Part shown: positions 51,305 through 61,444 of the stretch, in pieces
How the letters are laid out: each line of letters begins with the position of its first letter
Position numbering within the stretch: the first letter of the stretch is position 1
Source of the DNA: JBBRGK01 sp036741355
Lineage (GTDB): Bacteria; Chloroflexota; Dehalococcoidia; CAUJGQ01
Assembly (NCBI GenBank): GCA_036741355.1
Contig: DAINSK010000003.1
Location: forward strand, 62,001-126,000
Direction: 5' to 3'
Length of the DNA: 64,000 nucleotides
Program-made: the position numbers and the translations under genes
The notes under the pieces: generated by a model
Told to the model about the DNA's origin: nothing
The model's database searches: none
What the model saw: only the letters and a program-made list of their open reading frames with translations

Positions 51305-53218
51305 TCAGGCGAAGACGACGTACTGGCGCAGGAATCGATCGACGCTCTTATAGAAGCTCTCGATCGTTTCACTCTTGCGCCATCCGTGTCCTTCGCCCTC
51401 ATAGACGTGGTATTCGTGCGGCACGCCGCGCGCCCGTAGCGAGTTGACGATCTCGTCGGACTGGGCGCGTGGCACCACCTGATCGATGTCACCTTGAAAG
51501 ACGGCGATCGGGTCAGTTATGCGTTCGGCGTGGAAGATCGGCGATCGTTCGCGGTAGAGCGCCGCGGCTTCCGGAAGCGGTCCGAGCATCGAATCCAGAT
51601 ACCGTGTTTCGAACTTGTGCGTATCGGACGCAAGGGTGAAGTGGTTCGAAACACCGAACATGCAGATGCCTGCCGTGTAAAATCCGGGTTGGGTAACGAG
51701 CGACTGCAGCACAGTGTAACCACCCGCGCTGCCTCCCATGATCACCCGCTTCCGCTCGTCCACGCGGCCCGCCTCCGCCAGGTACAGACAGCCTGTCCGC
51801 GAATCTTCGACATCGTAGATCCCCCAGCTACCGCGAAGCTTCAGCATGTAATCACGACCGTAACCGGTGCTCCCTCGATAGTTCACCAACAGCACCGCGT
51901 AGCCGCGCGTGGCCAGGAACTGCGCCTGCGGGCTGTAGGAAGCCGTTACCTGGCTTGTAGGGCCGCCGTGGACCAAGCACACCAGGGGAGGCTTCCCTGG
52001 ACTGTTGAAGTCAGGATTCGCGGGCGGGAAAAAGATGCCGTGGGCGGTCTCGCCGTCGAACGAGGTCCAACTGACTGCTTCGGGGATGGAATGCGCTGCT
52101 TCCGGGACGGTTTCGCCTGTGGCGCGAGCCAGTGTACTCGTCACGCCAGCCGCGAGATCGACTTCGAGAACGCGTAATGGCAGAGTCCCGGAACTGGCCA
52201 CGATCGCGGCCCTGCAGCCGGTCGGTCCGCCGGAGACGTAGTCGACGGAGGTATAGTGCGCGGCGGCCTGGAACGCGCGTATCGCTCCGCTCGACACGTC
52301 GATCGACAGCAATGCATGGACTCCTCGACTTGAACGCGCGCACGCGATCTGGTTGCCGCCGTCGACAAACGCGTATGCCTGCTGTCCCTGCGACCACGCG
52401 GGGCGGCCGTATTCCGCCTCGTCGTCGGTCAAGCGGCGCACCGCGCCGGTGGCAAGGTCATGCAGATAGATCTGTCCCCACCCGGTCTGGTCGGAAACGT
52501 AGGCGATTGACGATCCATCGGGGCTAAACTCGGGCTGGAAAATCGCCGTTTCGTTGTCTCCCGCCAGCTTGCGCTCGTCACTTGTGCACGGGGTGCCTCC
52601 GCGCGAGTCGAATTCGGCCACCCATAGCTCCGTTCCGTCCCATGGCATGTTCGGGTGATCCCACGCAATCCAGGCGACGCGATCGCCGGCCGGGTGCCAG
52701 CGCGGCTGCATATAGAAATCGTGCCCAACGGCGAGCTTGACCGGCCATTGCCGGCCCTCGGAGTCCACGACGCCGATACAGTCCTCGTCTTCGAAAGACT
52801 GGACAAAGAGCACCCAGCGGCCGTCGGGCGATATACGCGGCGTAGAGACGGATCCAAGGGCAGGCGTAATCGCTTTCGCGGGTCCGCCGCTAAGCGGCTG
52901 CCGGTACAAGCGCCCACCAGATACGAACACGACGGCTCCCCGGCCAACCCCGAAGTCTCCACCACCGTAGCCAACCGTGGCGCGTACGGGGAGGTCCGAT
53001 GTCAGGTCACGCGGCGCAGGGTCATCTTCCCGAGAAGCAACCAATACGCCTCGATCGCTGCGCCCTTCCAGCCACACCGCCGTTCGCCCGTCGGTATCCC
53101 ATGCCGGCTCATTCAGCCGCTTCCCCTGCGCCAGGGCGACCGGGGTAATTGGGCTATCCCAAAGCCCGTATGCGCGGACGGTCTTCGTGTCTGTTTTGAG
53201 CATGGTCGCCTCTGACAT
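51305..53218 (-). CDS. S9-family prolyl oligopeptidase-like peptidase
   Basis: 637 residues. N-terminal WD/beta-propeller with repeats such as PRISPDGRWVLFVQS and PEFSPDGSSIAYVSD; C-terminal alpha/beta-hydrolase domain with LVCLVHGGPTSQVT, VNYRGSTGYGRDYML, nucleophile MGGSAGGYTVLQSL, VFQGDIDQVVP (Asp) and YEGEGHGWRK (His). Cytoplasmic, no signal peptide. Cleaves short peptides. Confidence 0.92.
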   Translation of the reverse strand: MSEATMLKTDTKTVRAYGLWDSPITPVALAQGKRLNEPAWDTDGRTAVWLEGRSDRGVLVASREDDPAPRDLTSDLPVRATVGYGGGDFGVGRGAVVFVSGGRLYRQPLSGGPAKAITPALGSVSTPRISPDGRWVLFVQSFEDEDCIGVVDSEGRQWPVKLAVGHDFYMQPRWHPAGDRVAWIAWDHPNMPWDGTELWVAEFDSRGGTPCTSDERKLAGDNETAIFQPEFSPDGSSIAYVSDQTGWGQIYLHDLATGAVRRLTDDEAEYGRPAWSQGQQAYAFVDGGNQIACARSSRGVHALLSIDVSSGAIRAFQAAAHYTSVDYVSGGPTGCRAAIVASSGTLPLRVLEVDLAAGVTSTLARATGETVPEAAHSIPEAVSWTSFDGETAHGIFFPPANPDFNSPGKPPLVCLVHGGPTSQVTASYSPQAQFLATRGYAVLLVNYRGSTGYGRDYMLKLRGSWGIYDVEDSRTGCLYLAEAGRVDERKRVIMGGSAGGYTVLQSLVTQPGFYTAGICMFGVSNHFTLASDTHKFETRYLDSMLGPLPEAAALYRERSPIFHAERITDPIAVFQGDIDQVVPRAQSDEIVNSLRARGVPHEYHVYEGEGHGWRKSETIESFYKSVDRFLRQYVVFA

Positions 53219-53318
53219 GGTTTTTTGTTGTGAGGAGCCACAAGGTTTTGAACGGCAATCGTCGCCGCACGACGCGTCCGTCGTCGCGCCGTGCCTGGCT
53301 GCCAGCTAGAATCCTAGC

Positions 53319-54683
53319 ATGAGAAATACCGTGAAAAACCCCCGCATATCCCCCGGAGCCATTGCAGAAGTTCGTAGCCTCGCGGCCCGGGCCTACCGCA
53401 GCGTATACGTTTTTGGAACTGCATCACTGATTGCGGCGCAGTATCTGCGCGTCCAGCGGCAGGCGAAGAGGCTGCCGAAGGAGCAGGCCGAGAAACTGTG
53501 GGAGCAGCAACACCGCCGCAGCGCCAGGCGCCTGGCCAATATGGCGATGCGGCTAAGAGGGATGCTGGTCAAATCGGCACAATACATGTCGGCCAGGCCG
53601 GATCTTCTTCCCGAGCCCTATATCGAGGCGCTTTCGGCGTTACAGGACGCCGTCCCTCCAAAACCGTTCCGGCTGATTGCAACGCAGATCGAGCGCGAGC
53701 TCGGTGCGCCCCCGGACCAGCTGTTTGCTACCTTTGCTCGCCAACCCGTCGCTTCGGCGTCGCTGGCACAGGTCCACGCGGCGACGTTGCGGGACGGACG
53801 CAAGGTCGCGGTGAAGGTGCTATACCCGGACATCGAAGCGCTCGTTCGAGCAGACCTGCGAAACCTGGGGCTGATCGTCAACATCGTCGGCCGGATCTGG
53901 TCAAGATATGACTTTCGCGTCATTTACCGCGAGGTCGAGCGCCTGGTTCCTATTGAGCTGGATTTGAGTAACGAGGCGGAAAACCTGGAACGGATCCGCA
54001 GTGAGCTCAGTCATCGAGACGACGTCCTTATCCCAGCTTCGATACCTGAGTTCAGCAGCGCACGGGTTCTCACGATGGATTTCGTCGACGGGATCAAGGT
54101 GAACGACGTTGCCGCGCTCAGAGCCGCGGGTCTCGACCCCACAAGAATCGCGCGCAACATTGTCGACATGTTCGGCGAGCAGGTCCTGGTGCACGGGTTT
54201 TTCCACGGCGACCCACATCCGGGTAACATCTTCGTCATTCCCGATGGACGGGTAGCATTGCTGGACTTTGGTCAATCGCTTCTGCTGCCCGAAGGGCCCC
54301 GTCGTGGATTCGCGCTGCTATCGCACTCAGCGGCGGCGCGCGATCCCGCGGGCATGATTCGCGCCATCCAGATGATCGGCATCCATCTTCCCGCGACTGA
54401 TATGGCGGCGTATATGCACATGGCGCGCAATACTCTCGGCATGTTCGCGGAACCGGCAAGTGAGGCCGAACACGACCCCGACAGCCCCGCCGGCGTCAAC
54501 GTGCGCATGGCGCGCGGCTTCCGCGGGATATCGCTCGACGCCATTACCGGCGAGGCGCTGTTCGTCTTTCGCGTCCAGGGATTGCTCCGCGGGCTACGCT
54601 TCCGGCTCGGTTCGCCGGGCAACATCATCACCGCATGGAGCAAATACGCGGACGAGGTCGTGGCGGAAACCGCGGCAGATTGA
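53319..54683 (+). CDS. UbiB/ABC1 atypical kinase
   Basis: 454 residues. MLVKSAQYMSARPDLLP corresponds to the KxGQ motif but reads K-S-A-Q. SASLAQVHAATLRDGRKVAVKV is the A-rich loop and catalytic lysine; GFFHGDPHPGNIFV holds the catalytic loop, VALLDFGQSL the metal-binding DFG. C-terminal helices look membrane-associated. UbiB-family proteins regulate isoprenoid-quinone metabolism. Confidence 0.88.
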   Translation: MRNTVKNPRISPGAIAEVRSLAARAYRSVYVFGTASLIAAQYLRVQRQAKRLPKEQAEKLWEQQHRRSARRLANMAMRLRGMLVKSAQYMSARPDLLPEPYIEALSALQDAVPPKPFRLIATQIERELGAPPDQLFATFARQPVASASLAQVHAATLRDGRKVAVKVLYPDIEALVRADLRNLGLIVNIVGRIWSRYDFRVIYREVERLVPIELDLSNEAENLERIRSELSHRDDVLIPASIPEFSSARVLTMDFVDGIKVNDVAALRAAGLDPTRIARNIVDMFGEQVLVHGFFHGDPHPGNIFVIPDGRVALLDFGQSLLLPEGPRRGFALLSHSAAARDPAGMIRAIQMIGIHLPATDMAAYMHMARNTLGMFAEPASEAEHDPDSPAGVNVRMARGFRGISLDAITGEALFVFRVQGLLRGLRFRLGSPGNIITAWSKYADEVVAETAAD

Positions 54684-54694
54684 TAGGTCCCGAA

Positions 54695-55738
54695 TCACTT
54701 GATCGTGAGTTTGCCCTTCATTTCGGTCGGATGCACGTCGCACTGGAAGTCATAGGTTCCCGGCTGGTCGATCTGGAATGTAATGGTCGCGCTTTGGCCG
54801 GCGGGCAAAAGATCCGTCTTGATATCGCTGCCATCGGGTTTCTTGGCGTTGAGCAGGTGCCAGTTGTGGATGGCCGCGCCCTTGTTCTGAACCGTTATCG
54901 CTGCTGAAACGCCTTTGTCCGCAGTCAACGAGGTTTGCGAGAATTTATTGTCGGTCGTCGTTTCCGAGAGTCCGCCGCCCGCCCCTGGTCCTCCCGCAGC
55001 GGTTGCGGCGCCCGCGGCGGTGTTCGACGCCACGACCGTGACGGTCCCCTTCATTTCGGTCGGATGAACGTCGCACTGGAAGTTGTAGGTCCCCTCCTGT
55101 GCGATCATGAAGCTCAGATCGGCCGATTGGCCCGGTTGCAGCAGGTCCGTTTTGACGTCCTGGCCGTCGGCTCCGGTGATACCCAGGATGTGCATGTTGT
55201 GAACAGTTTTCGCGTCGTTCCGCACCGTAACGACGACCGGCGCGTTCGCCTGGACCTGGTACGACGTGACGCTGAACTTGTTGTCGGTGGTGACCTCGGG
55301 CGCCGGCTTCGGCGATTGATTGCCACCGCTCGTGTTCGCCGCTTGCGCCCCAACGCCGCCCTTGTTTTCGCTCTCCGTGTGGGTCTGCCGGTAGACGCCG
55401 CTCGCGATTCCGGCGGCAAATAAGACGGCAAACGGCACCGCAACGCCGGCCAGCACGACCTGGCGGTTCAGGGTGCGCGCGGACGCAAAATAAGCGCAGC
55501 TGAATAGGACCACCAGCGCGATGAACAGCGCTATCGCTGTGGCAGCGCTCTCCGACACCACGAGCAGGATCTGCGACACCGAGAGAATAATGACAAATAT
55601 GGCCAGCGCACAGCCGACAGGAATCAGAAACGGTAGGCCGAATGTCTCTTTGAAGCCGCGGTGCTCGTAACCGCCGTGTGAACCGTGCGCTTTGGACTGA
55701 TCAGCGCTGTGCGTTTCGCCCGCGTCGCCATTATCCAT
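54695..55738 (-). CDS. Membrane-anchored double cupredoxin
   Basis: 347 residues. His/Ser-rich start (HGSHGGYEHRGF), three membrane segments in residues about 35-110, then two cupredoxin domains of about 85 residues, each with NKFS..., a copper His (VHNMHI; IHNWHL) and the terminal CDVHPTEMKG providing Cys, His and Met. Both blue-copper sites look intact. Last gene of the caa3 oxidase cluster; it may carry electrons or copper to the CuA subunit. Confidence 0.85.
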   Translation of the reverse strand: MDNGDAGETHSADQSKAHGSHGGYEHRGFKETFGLPFLIPVGCALAIFVIILSVSQILLVVSESAATAIALFIALVVLFSCAYFASARTLNRQVVLAGVAVPFAVLFAAGIASGVYRQTHTESENKGGVGAQAANTSGGNQSPKPAPEVTTDNKFSVTSYQVQANAPVVVTVRNDAKTVHNMHILGITGADGQDVKTDLLQPGQSADLSFMIAQEGTYNFQCDVHPTEMKGTVTVVASNTAAGAATAAGGPGAGGGLSETTTDNKFSQTSLTADKGVSAAITVQNKGAAIHNWHLLNAKKPDGSDIKTDLLPAGQSATITFQIDQPGTYDFQCDVHPTEMKGKLTIK

Positions 55739-55756
55739 GCCTGTGGACTCCCTCGG

Positions 55757-56653
55757 TTATCGCTGCCCGGGCGCCGGGCGATTTTCGTTGGTTTTGGTCA
55801 GGCCCATCCGCTGCAGCTCGTCTTCCACGTCCGTCCAGGAGATCTGCGGATAGCCAAGCCGATCAAGCTCCTCGAGAGCGTCCGGATGGTCACGCTGTTC
55901 CTGCTTGTACCAGCGGAAGAAGACGACGGTCATCAGCCCGAAAATCAGCGCTCCTCCCGACAGCTTCATGACCAATCCCGCCATCACCTGGTCGTCCAAC
56001 GGCGACAGCCCCCAGCGACGCGGAGCAGCCGCGTAGAACGGGTAGAACACCGTCGTCCCATAGGTCATGATCGAGGCGATGATTGATGGCACCAACGACT
56101 GTACAAATAGGTAAATAAATTGGCCCGAGAAGTGCAGCCGCGGCAACGCCGGCAACGGGCTGAAGACGGGCCACCACAACAGGATCGCCGAGGCCATAAG
56201 CAGCACGTGTGCAAAGAAGTGAACCGCGTGATGCGTGAGCACAAAGTCCATGAACTCGGGCAGGTGCGTAAACACCGTCGTTAGGTTAAAAACGGCGATT
56301 GCAACGACCGGCAGCGCCAATACCTTCGCAGTCGGAAAGACGAATCGCCTGGTCAGGAACGGCCGCAACATCCAGCCGGGCGTTCCGAGAAGCAAAAGAG
56401 GCGCCGCAACCATCGAGATCAGCAGGTGCTGAATCATGTGGACTGCGAAGAGATACCGCTCTCCCCAGTCGTGTATGGGCGTCCCGGCTGCCACCCATAG
56501 CAGAAAGACGCCGCACGTGTAGATGAGGAACTGGCGCTTGGAAAGGCGGCACTCTAGCGGGTGACGCCGAGCGCCACGCAACGCCACGGCGATGTAGCCG
56601 CCTTCCAGCGCGAAGATCCAAAACAGTACGTCCGGATGCAGTTGCCAATTCAT
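55757..56653 (-). CDS. ctaG: Cytochrome c oxidase assembly factor CtaG (caa3 type)
   Basis: 298 residues, seven or so membrane helices. VHMIQHLLISMVAAPLLLLG, THHAVHFFAHVLLMASAIL and SLVPSIIASIMTYGT match the caa3_CtaG family (DUF1404), whose histidines may bind copper for insertion into subunit I. Acidic cytosolic tail. 48 bases after ctaF. Confidence 0.92.
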   Translation of the reverse strand: MNWQLHPDVLFWIFALEGGYIAVALRGARRHPLECRLSKRQFLIYTCGVFLLWVAAGTPIHDWGERYLFAVHMIQHLLISMVAAPLLLLGTPGWMLRPFLTRRFVFPTAKVLALPVVAIAVFNLTTVFTHLPEFMDFVLTHHAVHFFAHVLLMASAILLWWPVFSPLPALPRLHFSGQFIYLFVQSLVPSIIASIMTYGTTVFYPFYAAAPRRWGLSPLDDQVMAGLVMKLSGGALIFGLMTVVFFRWYKQEQRDHPDALEELDRLGYPQISWTDVEDELQRMGLTKTNENRPAPGQR

Positions 56654-56701
56654 GCTTTGCCGGTCCTCGGGTCGGCGGGATCACATTGAACGGTGGTCTG
56701 A

Positions 56702-57037
56702 CTACGGCATTCCGTTCAGCGTGAGAATCACGACCAGGAACGCGCCGAACGCCAGGAAAATTCCGGTCACGAAAATAAAGCTCAGCAACCGGCCGTCAAA
56801 TCTCAGGTGCATGAAGAACGCAACGACGATCGCGAACTTGATTGCAGACAGAAAAACGAGGCACACGATCAGCAGCGCCCTGGCGATGCTGCCGTAAAAA
56901 TAATAGATCGCGACCTCAATCGCGGTGATGACTGCCAGAAATACCGCTATCCGAACGTAATCGAGCTGGCTCGGAATGTGCCGCTCGTGGTGCTGCAGCC
57001 CCGCACGAGGGAATCGGCTCTGGGTAGGTATCGTCAT
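56702..57037 (-). CDS. ctaF: Cytochrome c oxidase subunit IV
   Basis: 111 residues, three membrane helices (VRIAVFLAVITAIEVAIYYF, ALLIVCLVFLSAIKFAIVVA, FIFVTGIFLAFGAFLVVIL). FFMHLRFDGR is typical of the COX4_pro family in caa3 oxidases. Confidence 0.9.
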   Translation of the reverse strand: MTIPTQSRFPRAGLQHHERHIPSQLDYVRIAVFLAVITAIEVAIYYFYGSIARALLIVCLVFLSAIKFAIVVAFFMHLRFDGRLLSFIFVTGIFLAFGAFLVVILTLNGMP

Positions 57038-57101
57038 ATGCGCTCTCCGCTAAGGACCGACGCTACACGAGCATCGGTCAGCCACAGTGGCCGTCTACGC
57101 T

Positions 57102-57707
57102 TTACGTTTTAACCAGGTAGACCAGCGTAAAGATAATGATCCAGACGATATCGACGAAATGCCAGTACAGGCCCACCAGTTCGATATTGAGACTCTTGGA
57201 CTCTGGCAGCTTGCCGCGTATCGAGAAGACAAAGCACGTCAGCAGCATGAGCACGCCGACAGATACGTGCGCTCCGTGGAACCCCGTCAGCACAAAGAAA
57301 GTGGTCCCGAACAGGTTTGTGTGAAGCGTTAGCCCCTTGCGAACGAAGTCCGTAAACTCAAAAGCCTGGCCGCCCAGGAACGTGCACCCGAGGAACGCGG
57401 TCGCGAGCAACCAGACACGTAGTGCCCGCTGGTCGCCGCGCTGAATCGCGGACAGTGCAAGCACCATCGTCAAGCTGCTCATTAGCAAGACGAACGAGCT
57501 GACGGAGGTATACGGGATGTTAAAAACGTCCTTCGGGTACGGGCCCTCGAGGCTTCGGCCGCGATAAAGCATGAACGAAGCAATCAATGAGCCGAAGAAC
57601 ATGCACTCCGACGCCAGAAAAACCCACATGAACAACTTACGGTTGTCGTAACCGGTGGCGGTCTCCGCGGAATGCGGGGCCGGCAACACCGCCTCGCTTA
57701 CAGCCAC
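57102..57707 (-). CDS. ctaE: Cytochrome c oxidase subunit III
   Basis: 201 residues, five membrane helices, a short bacterial type. LFMWVFLASECMFFGSLIAS, FFVLTGFHGAHVSVGVLMLL and VGLYWHFVDIVWIIIFTLVY are the helix signatures of COX3. Stabilises subunit I and its proton uptake. Confidence 0.95.
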   Translation of the reverse strand: MAVSEAVLPAPHSAETATGYDNRKLFMWVFLASECMFFGSLIASFMLYRGRSLEGPYPKDVFNIPYTSVSSFVLLMSSLTMVLALSAIQRGDQRALRVWLLATAFLGCTFLGGQAFEFTDFVRKGLTLHTNLFGTTFFVLTGFHGAHVSVGVLMLLTCFVFSIRGKLPESKSLNIELVGLYWHFVDIVWIIIFTLVYLVKT

Positions 57708-57750
57708 AGCAGCCTCCCCAGCCGAATGCTTAGAGCCTGTCTTTGTTGGA

Positions 57751-59607
57751 TCAATCGCCCGGCTCCATCGTCCAGCCGAAGGCCCCCACTAAGAGCACGA
57801 GCAGGCCCGCGGCCAGCAGGCCGAAAAATGCGTGGCTGTCCTGCTGGTAGATGATGCCGTAGCCCATGATCGGCAGGCCCAGGGCCGTAAGAATCGGGTA
57901 GAAAGAAGGATTCGGCATGTGGATGCGCCCCACCGGCTCCTGTGCTGCCTCTTGGGCTTCTGCCCGAGGGGCGGAGAAGCGGCGCAGCAGCTTCTGGTGC
58001 CATAGCGGGTCACGCGCCTGCACGATCGGAATTCGATCGAAGTTGTGCGCGGGCGGTGGAGACGGAATCGTCCACTCGAGCGTGCGACCATCCCACGGAT
58101 CGGGACCCGCATCCGGCTCCTTCCGCAGCGAAACGAACACGTTTATCAAGAAGATCAGGATTGAGAGCGCGATGGTAAACGCCCCGACTGTGGAAACCAT
58201 GTTCCAGAAGCCCCAACCGTTACCCGCCGCGTAGGTGTAGATGCGGCGTGGCATACCATCCAGACCCAGGACGTGGAACGGCCCGAAGGTGACGTTGAAA
58301 CCGATCAACATCAACCAGAAGTGCCAGAGCCCGATCTTTTCGCTCAGCAACCGGCCGGTGATCTTCGGGAACCAGTAGTAGATGCCGCCAAACAGCCCGA
58401 ACACCGACCCCCCAAACAGCACGTAGTGGAAATGGGCGACGATGTAGTAGGTGTTGTGCTGTTCCCAGTCGGCCGGCACGAGGGCGTGAGTGACGCCGCT
58501 GAGACCGCCAATCGTGAACATCGCTATGAAGCCAAGGGCAAAGAGCATGGGCGTCTTGAGATGAATGTCGCCATCCCAGAGAGTTGCAAGCCAGTTGAAG
58601 ATCTTTACACCGGTCGGCACGGCAATCAGCATCGTCGATACGGCGAAAGCGGAGTTCGCAGTAGATCCCAGCCCGATCGTGAACATGTGGTGCGCCCACA
58701 CGCCCCACGACATCACGCCGATCGCGATACCGGAAAAGACGACCACCGGATAACCGAACAGCGGTTTTCGCGAGAAGGTGGGCAAGATCTCACTCACGAT
58801 GCCCATCGCGGGCAAGATCAGGATGTAGACCTCAGGATGCCCGAATATCCAGAATAGGTGTTGCCAGAGTACGGGGTCGCCGCCCTTGGCGACGTTGAAG
58901 AAGTTGGTTGCAAACTCACGATCGAACATCAGCTCGATCAGAGCGACCGTGATCACCGGCAACGCGAGCGCCAACAATACCTGGGTGACCAGTGACATCC
59001 ACACGAACACCGGCATACGCATCAGCCGCATGCCCGGAGCGCGAAGGTTCAAGATCGTCACGATGAAGTTGAAGGACGCAATAAGCGAAGCGACGCCGAT
59101 AATTTGCAAACCGGCGAACCAGTAGTCCTGGTTGTGACCCGGTGAGAACGCCAGCGTCGTCAAATTGGCGTAGCCAAACCAGCCATCATCGGGCGCGGCG
59201 TGCGCTAGCCAGCCCGTGTTGATGAAGATGCCGCCGAACAGGTACAGCCAGTAACTAAGCGCATTCAGTCTTGGAAATGCGACGTCACGGGCGCCGATCA
59301 TTAACGGCAACATGAAGTTGAAGAACGCCGCCGACATCGGCATCACGGCTAGGAAGATCATCGTCGTCCCGTGCATGGTAAAGAGCGAGTTGTAGGTTTC
59401 CGCGCTGTAAATGTGCTGGCCTGGCCGGGCAAGCTGCACTCGGATCATCAGCGCTTCGATGCCGCCAATGACGAAGAACGACATGGAGGTTGTGAGATAA
59501 AGAATGCCGATCCGCTTGTGATCGACGGTCGTCATCCAACTCCAAATGTAATCGAGCCGGCTCGGGCGCGGAATAACGCCCGTCATCGGTTGGACTATGG
59601 TCGCCAT
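57751..59607 (-). CDS. ctaD: Cytochrome c oxidase subunit I
   Basis: 618 residues, about 14 membrane segments. TTVDHKRIGILYL at the start, heme a ligand in LFTMHGTTMIF, active-site FWIFGHPEVYILILPAMG (E and the His-Tyr pair of A-type oxidases), WAHHMFTIG (CuB histidines), and HFHYVLFGG (heme a3 ligand). Reduces O2 to water while pumping protons. C-terminal extension with subunit III-like helices. Confidence 0.97.
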   Translation of the reverse strand: MATIVQPMTGVIPRPSRLDYIWSWMTTVDHKRIGILYLTTSMSFFVIGGIEALMIRVQLARPGQHIYSAETYNSLFTMHGTTMIFLAVMPMSAAFFNFMLPLMIGARDVAFPRLNALSYWLYLFGGIFINTGWLAHAAPDDGWFGYANLTTLAFSPGHNQDYWFAGLQIIGVASLIASFNFIVTILNLRAPGMRLMRMPVFVWMSLVTQVLLALALPVITVALIELMFDREFATNFFNVAKGGDPVLWQHLFWIFGHPEVYILILPAMGIVSEILPTFSRKPLFGYPVVVFSGIAIGVMSWGVWAHHMFTIGLGSTANSAFAVSTMLIAVPTGVKIFNWLATLWDGDIHLKTPMLFALGFIAMFTIGGLSGVTHALVPADWEQHNTYYIVAHFHYVLFGGSVFGLFGGIYYWFPKITGRLLSEKIGLWHFWLMLIGFNVTFGPFHVLGLDGMPRRIYTYAAGNGWGFWNMVSTVGAFTIALSILIFLINVFVSLRKEPDAGPDPWDGRTLEWTIPSPPPAHNFDRIPIVQARDPLWHQKLLRRFSAPRAEAQEAAQEPVGRIHMPNPSFYPILTALGLPIMGYGIIYQQDSHAFFGLLAAGLLVLLVGAFGWTMEPGD

Positions 59608-59674
59608 GGTGCGATCCTCCGCGGTGCGGTCGCTGGTATCACTGGAAGCCCGGAATCGAACGTAAGCAGGCGCG

Positions 59675-60697
59675 TCACTTCAATGTCTCCAGATAGGCAG
59701 CGAGGTTCGCTATCTCCTCGTCACTGAGGTGAAGATTGGGCATTTTTGCTTCAGGCTTGACCGCCTGTGGATCGTGAATCCACTTCTGGACGTTCTGACT
59801 GTTGTTTTGCAACGTTGCCCCGGCAAACAGCGTGCGCGAGGCGAAGTGCGTCAGGTTTGGGCCGACTTTGCCCTGGGAAACACCCTGAATCGTGTGACAG
59901 CCGATGCAGGCGCCGCTGGCAAACGCCTGCGCCCCGGCCTGCACGTCCGCTGCCGGCGCCACAGGCGGCGCCTGCTGGTTGGCGACCCAGGTCTGAAAAT
60001 CTCCGGGCGAGTCGGCCATCACTCGAAAGCGCATGAAGGCATGCGAGGCGCCGCAAAACTGCGTGCACTGCCCCGAATAATCGCCGGGATGGTCCGCCTG
60101 GAGCCACATCTCGTTGTTATGCGAGGGAACTACGTCTAGCTGGCCGGCGAGTGAAGGCACGTAGAACGCGTGGATGACGTCGATCGAATTCAGTGACAGA
60201 TTCACGCGCGTCCCGATCGGGATGTGCATCTCGTTTGCGGTGGTGAATCCGAGATCGGGATACTGGAACTCCCACCACCATTGATGAGCAATCACGTTGA
60301 CGTGCATCGAGTTCGGGGCGTTATTCTTCGGCTGCAGGTGGTAGATCATCGCCACGGTCGGGATTGCAAAGATCGCCAGCAACAAGGTTGGCGCTATCGT
60401 CCAGCCGATCTCCATCCGGGTATTGCCATGCACCTGCTTCGGCAAGACGTCGCCGCGATCGCGGCGATGGCGGAAGCGGATGGCTGCAAATACGATTAGC
60501 CCTTCCACGAGGATGAAGACCACGACGGCTACCCAGAAAGCCGGATAAAAGAGCGCTTTCTCATCCCGCGCAACTGGACCACGCGGCGCAAGCGCGTCCT
60601 GTGGGTTTGTGCCCCAGCAGGCCGTCGAGTAAAGCACCGGGGCAACGGTCCAGGCGGCAAGAAGGAGTCCCTGAAGCCGACGAGTCCGCGAAGCCAT
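59675..60697 (-). CDS. ctaC: Cytochrome c oxidase subunit II with fused cytochrome c
   Basis: 340 residues from ATG 60697. Lipoprotein-like signal (LYSTAC), two membrane helices, CuA domain with VIAHQWWWEFQYPD, VIHAFYVPSLAGQLD and GQCTQFCGASHAFMRF (C-x3-C, H, M), then a C-terminal class I cytochrome c with ASGACIGCHTIQG and an axial Met in PEAKMPNLHLSD. This makes the enzyme a caa3 oxidase. First gene of the ctaCDEFG operon. Confidence 0.96.
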   Translation of the reverse strand: MASRTRRLQGLLLAAWTVAPVLYSTACWGTNPQDALAPRGPVARDEKALFYPAFWVAVVVFILVEGLIVFAAIRFRHRRDRGDVLPKQVHGNTRMEIGWTIAPTLLLAIFAIPTVAMIYHLQPKNNAPNSMHVNVIAHQWWWEFQYPDLGFTTANEMHIPIGTRVNLSLNSIDVIHAFYVPSLAGQLDVVPSHNNEMWLQADHPGDYSGQCTQFCGASHAFMRFRVMADSPGDFQTWVANQQAPPVAPAADVQAGAQAFASGACIGCHTIQGVSQGKVGPNLTHFASRTLFAGATLQNNSQNVQKWIHDPQAVKPEAKMPNLHLSDEEIANLAAYLETLK

Positions 60698-60994
60698 AGC
60701 CACTCCGTCGCGATGATCTGTGCTGCGGGGATAAGCCCGGGCGCCCGCGGACATTCGCTCGTTCACGCGCGATACATGCAACGGCGTTGGTTTGCCGGAG
60801 CGCACGAGGGGTGTCCGGTGGCGCACCAGCCAGCGCCGGCTGCTTGGCGGCGCATCGATTCGGATGATCACGATGCCGTAGGCACGTGGCCGCCTCCGTC
60901 ACCGGTCTCAATCACGGTCAGTCTAGGAACGGCCACTCTTTAGTGTCAAGATGTACTCATCAATAATATTCAAGGCGTTCGTGAAAGGCACGGT

Positions 60995-61444
60995 ATGACA
61001 GCTGAGACTGGTTTTGTTGATTGGAATAACCTCGATTCCCAGCGTCACTGGTACAAGATTCGTCACGAGTTTGAGAGCGAGCTTCGCTCGGCCACGTCAG
61101 ACATTCGCAAGGCTTTCGAAGTCAGCCTCAAGTTGAATACCGCGACGATCGTCACCGACGGAGAGCGAAGCTGTCTCCGGATTCCGATCAGCGCCGTGTG
61201 GCGCGACCAACTCGAGCAAACCATCGCCGCGCTGCTGGTAACCGCGCCGGTTGAGGACGAGCAGCGAATGGCGGCCATCGCTCACGGCGTGTCTGAACTA
61301 GTCCGACGCTGGGTCGAGCGCGCGGTCCCGGTGGGCGCTTCACCGGAGTTCCTCTATCCCGACCGCGAAGTTCGCTGGCCCAACGAGCCCGAATCCGCGG
61401 ACGCGACCGGCCAGGCCGTCAAAGAGGAAACAGCGGCGACGTAG
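60995..61444 (+). CDS. Hypothetical protein in the oxidase region
   Basis: 149 residues, hydrophilic and helical: WNNLDSQRHWYKIRHEFESE, SDIRKAFEVSLKLNTATIV, ERSCLRIPISAVWRDQLEQT, and a Pro/Glu-rich tail. No family recognised. It lies between two minus-strand copper/oxidase operons, tail-to-tail with sco1. The 297 bases upstream (60698-60994) show no gene; they hold the ctaC promoter region. Confidence 0.7.
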   Translation: MTAETGFVDWNNLDSQRHWYKIRHEFESELRSATSDIRKAFEVSLKLNTATIVTDGERSCLRIPISAVWRDQLEQTIAALLVTAPVEDEQRMAAIAHGVSELVRRWVERAVPVGASPEFLYPDREVRWPNEPESADATGQAVKEETAAT

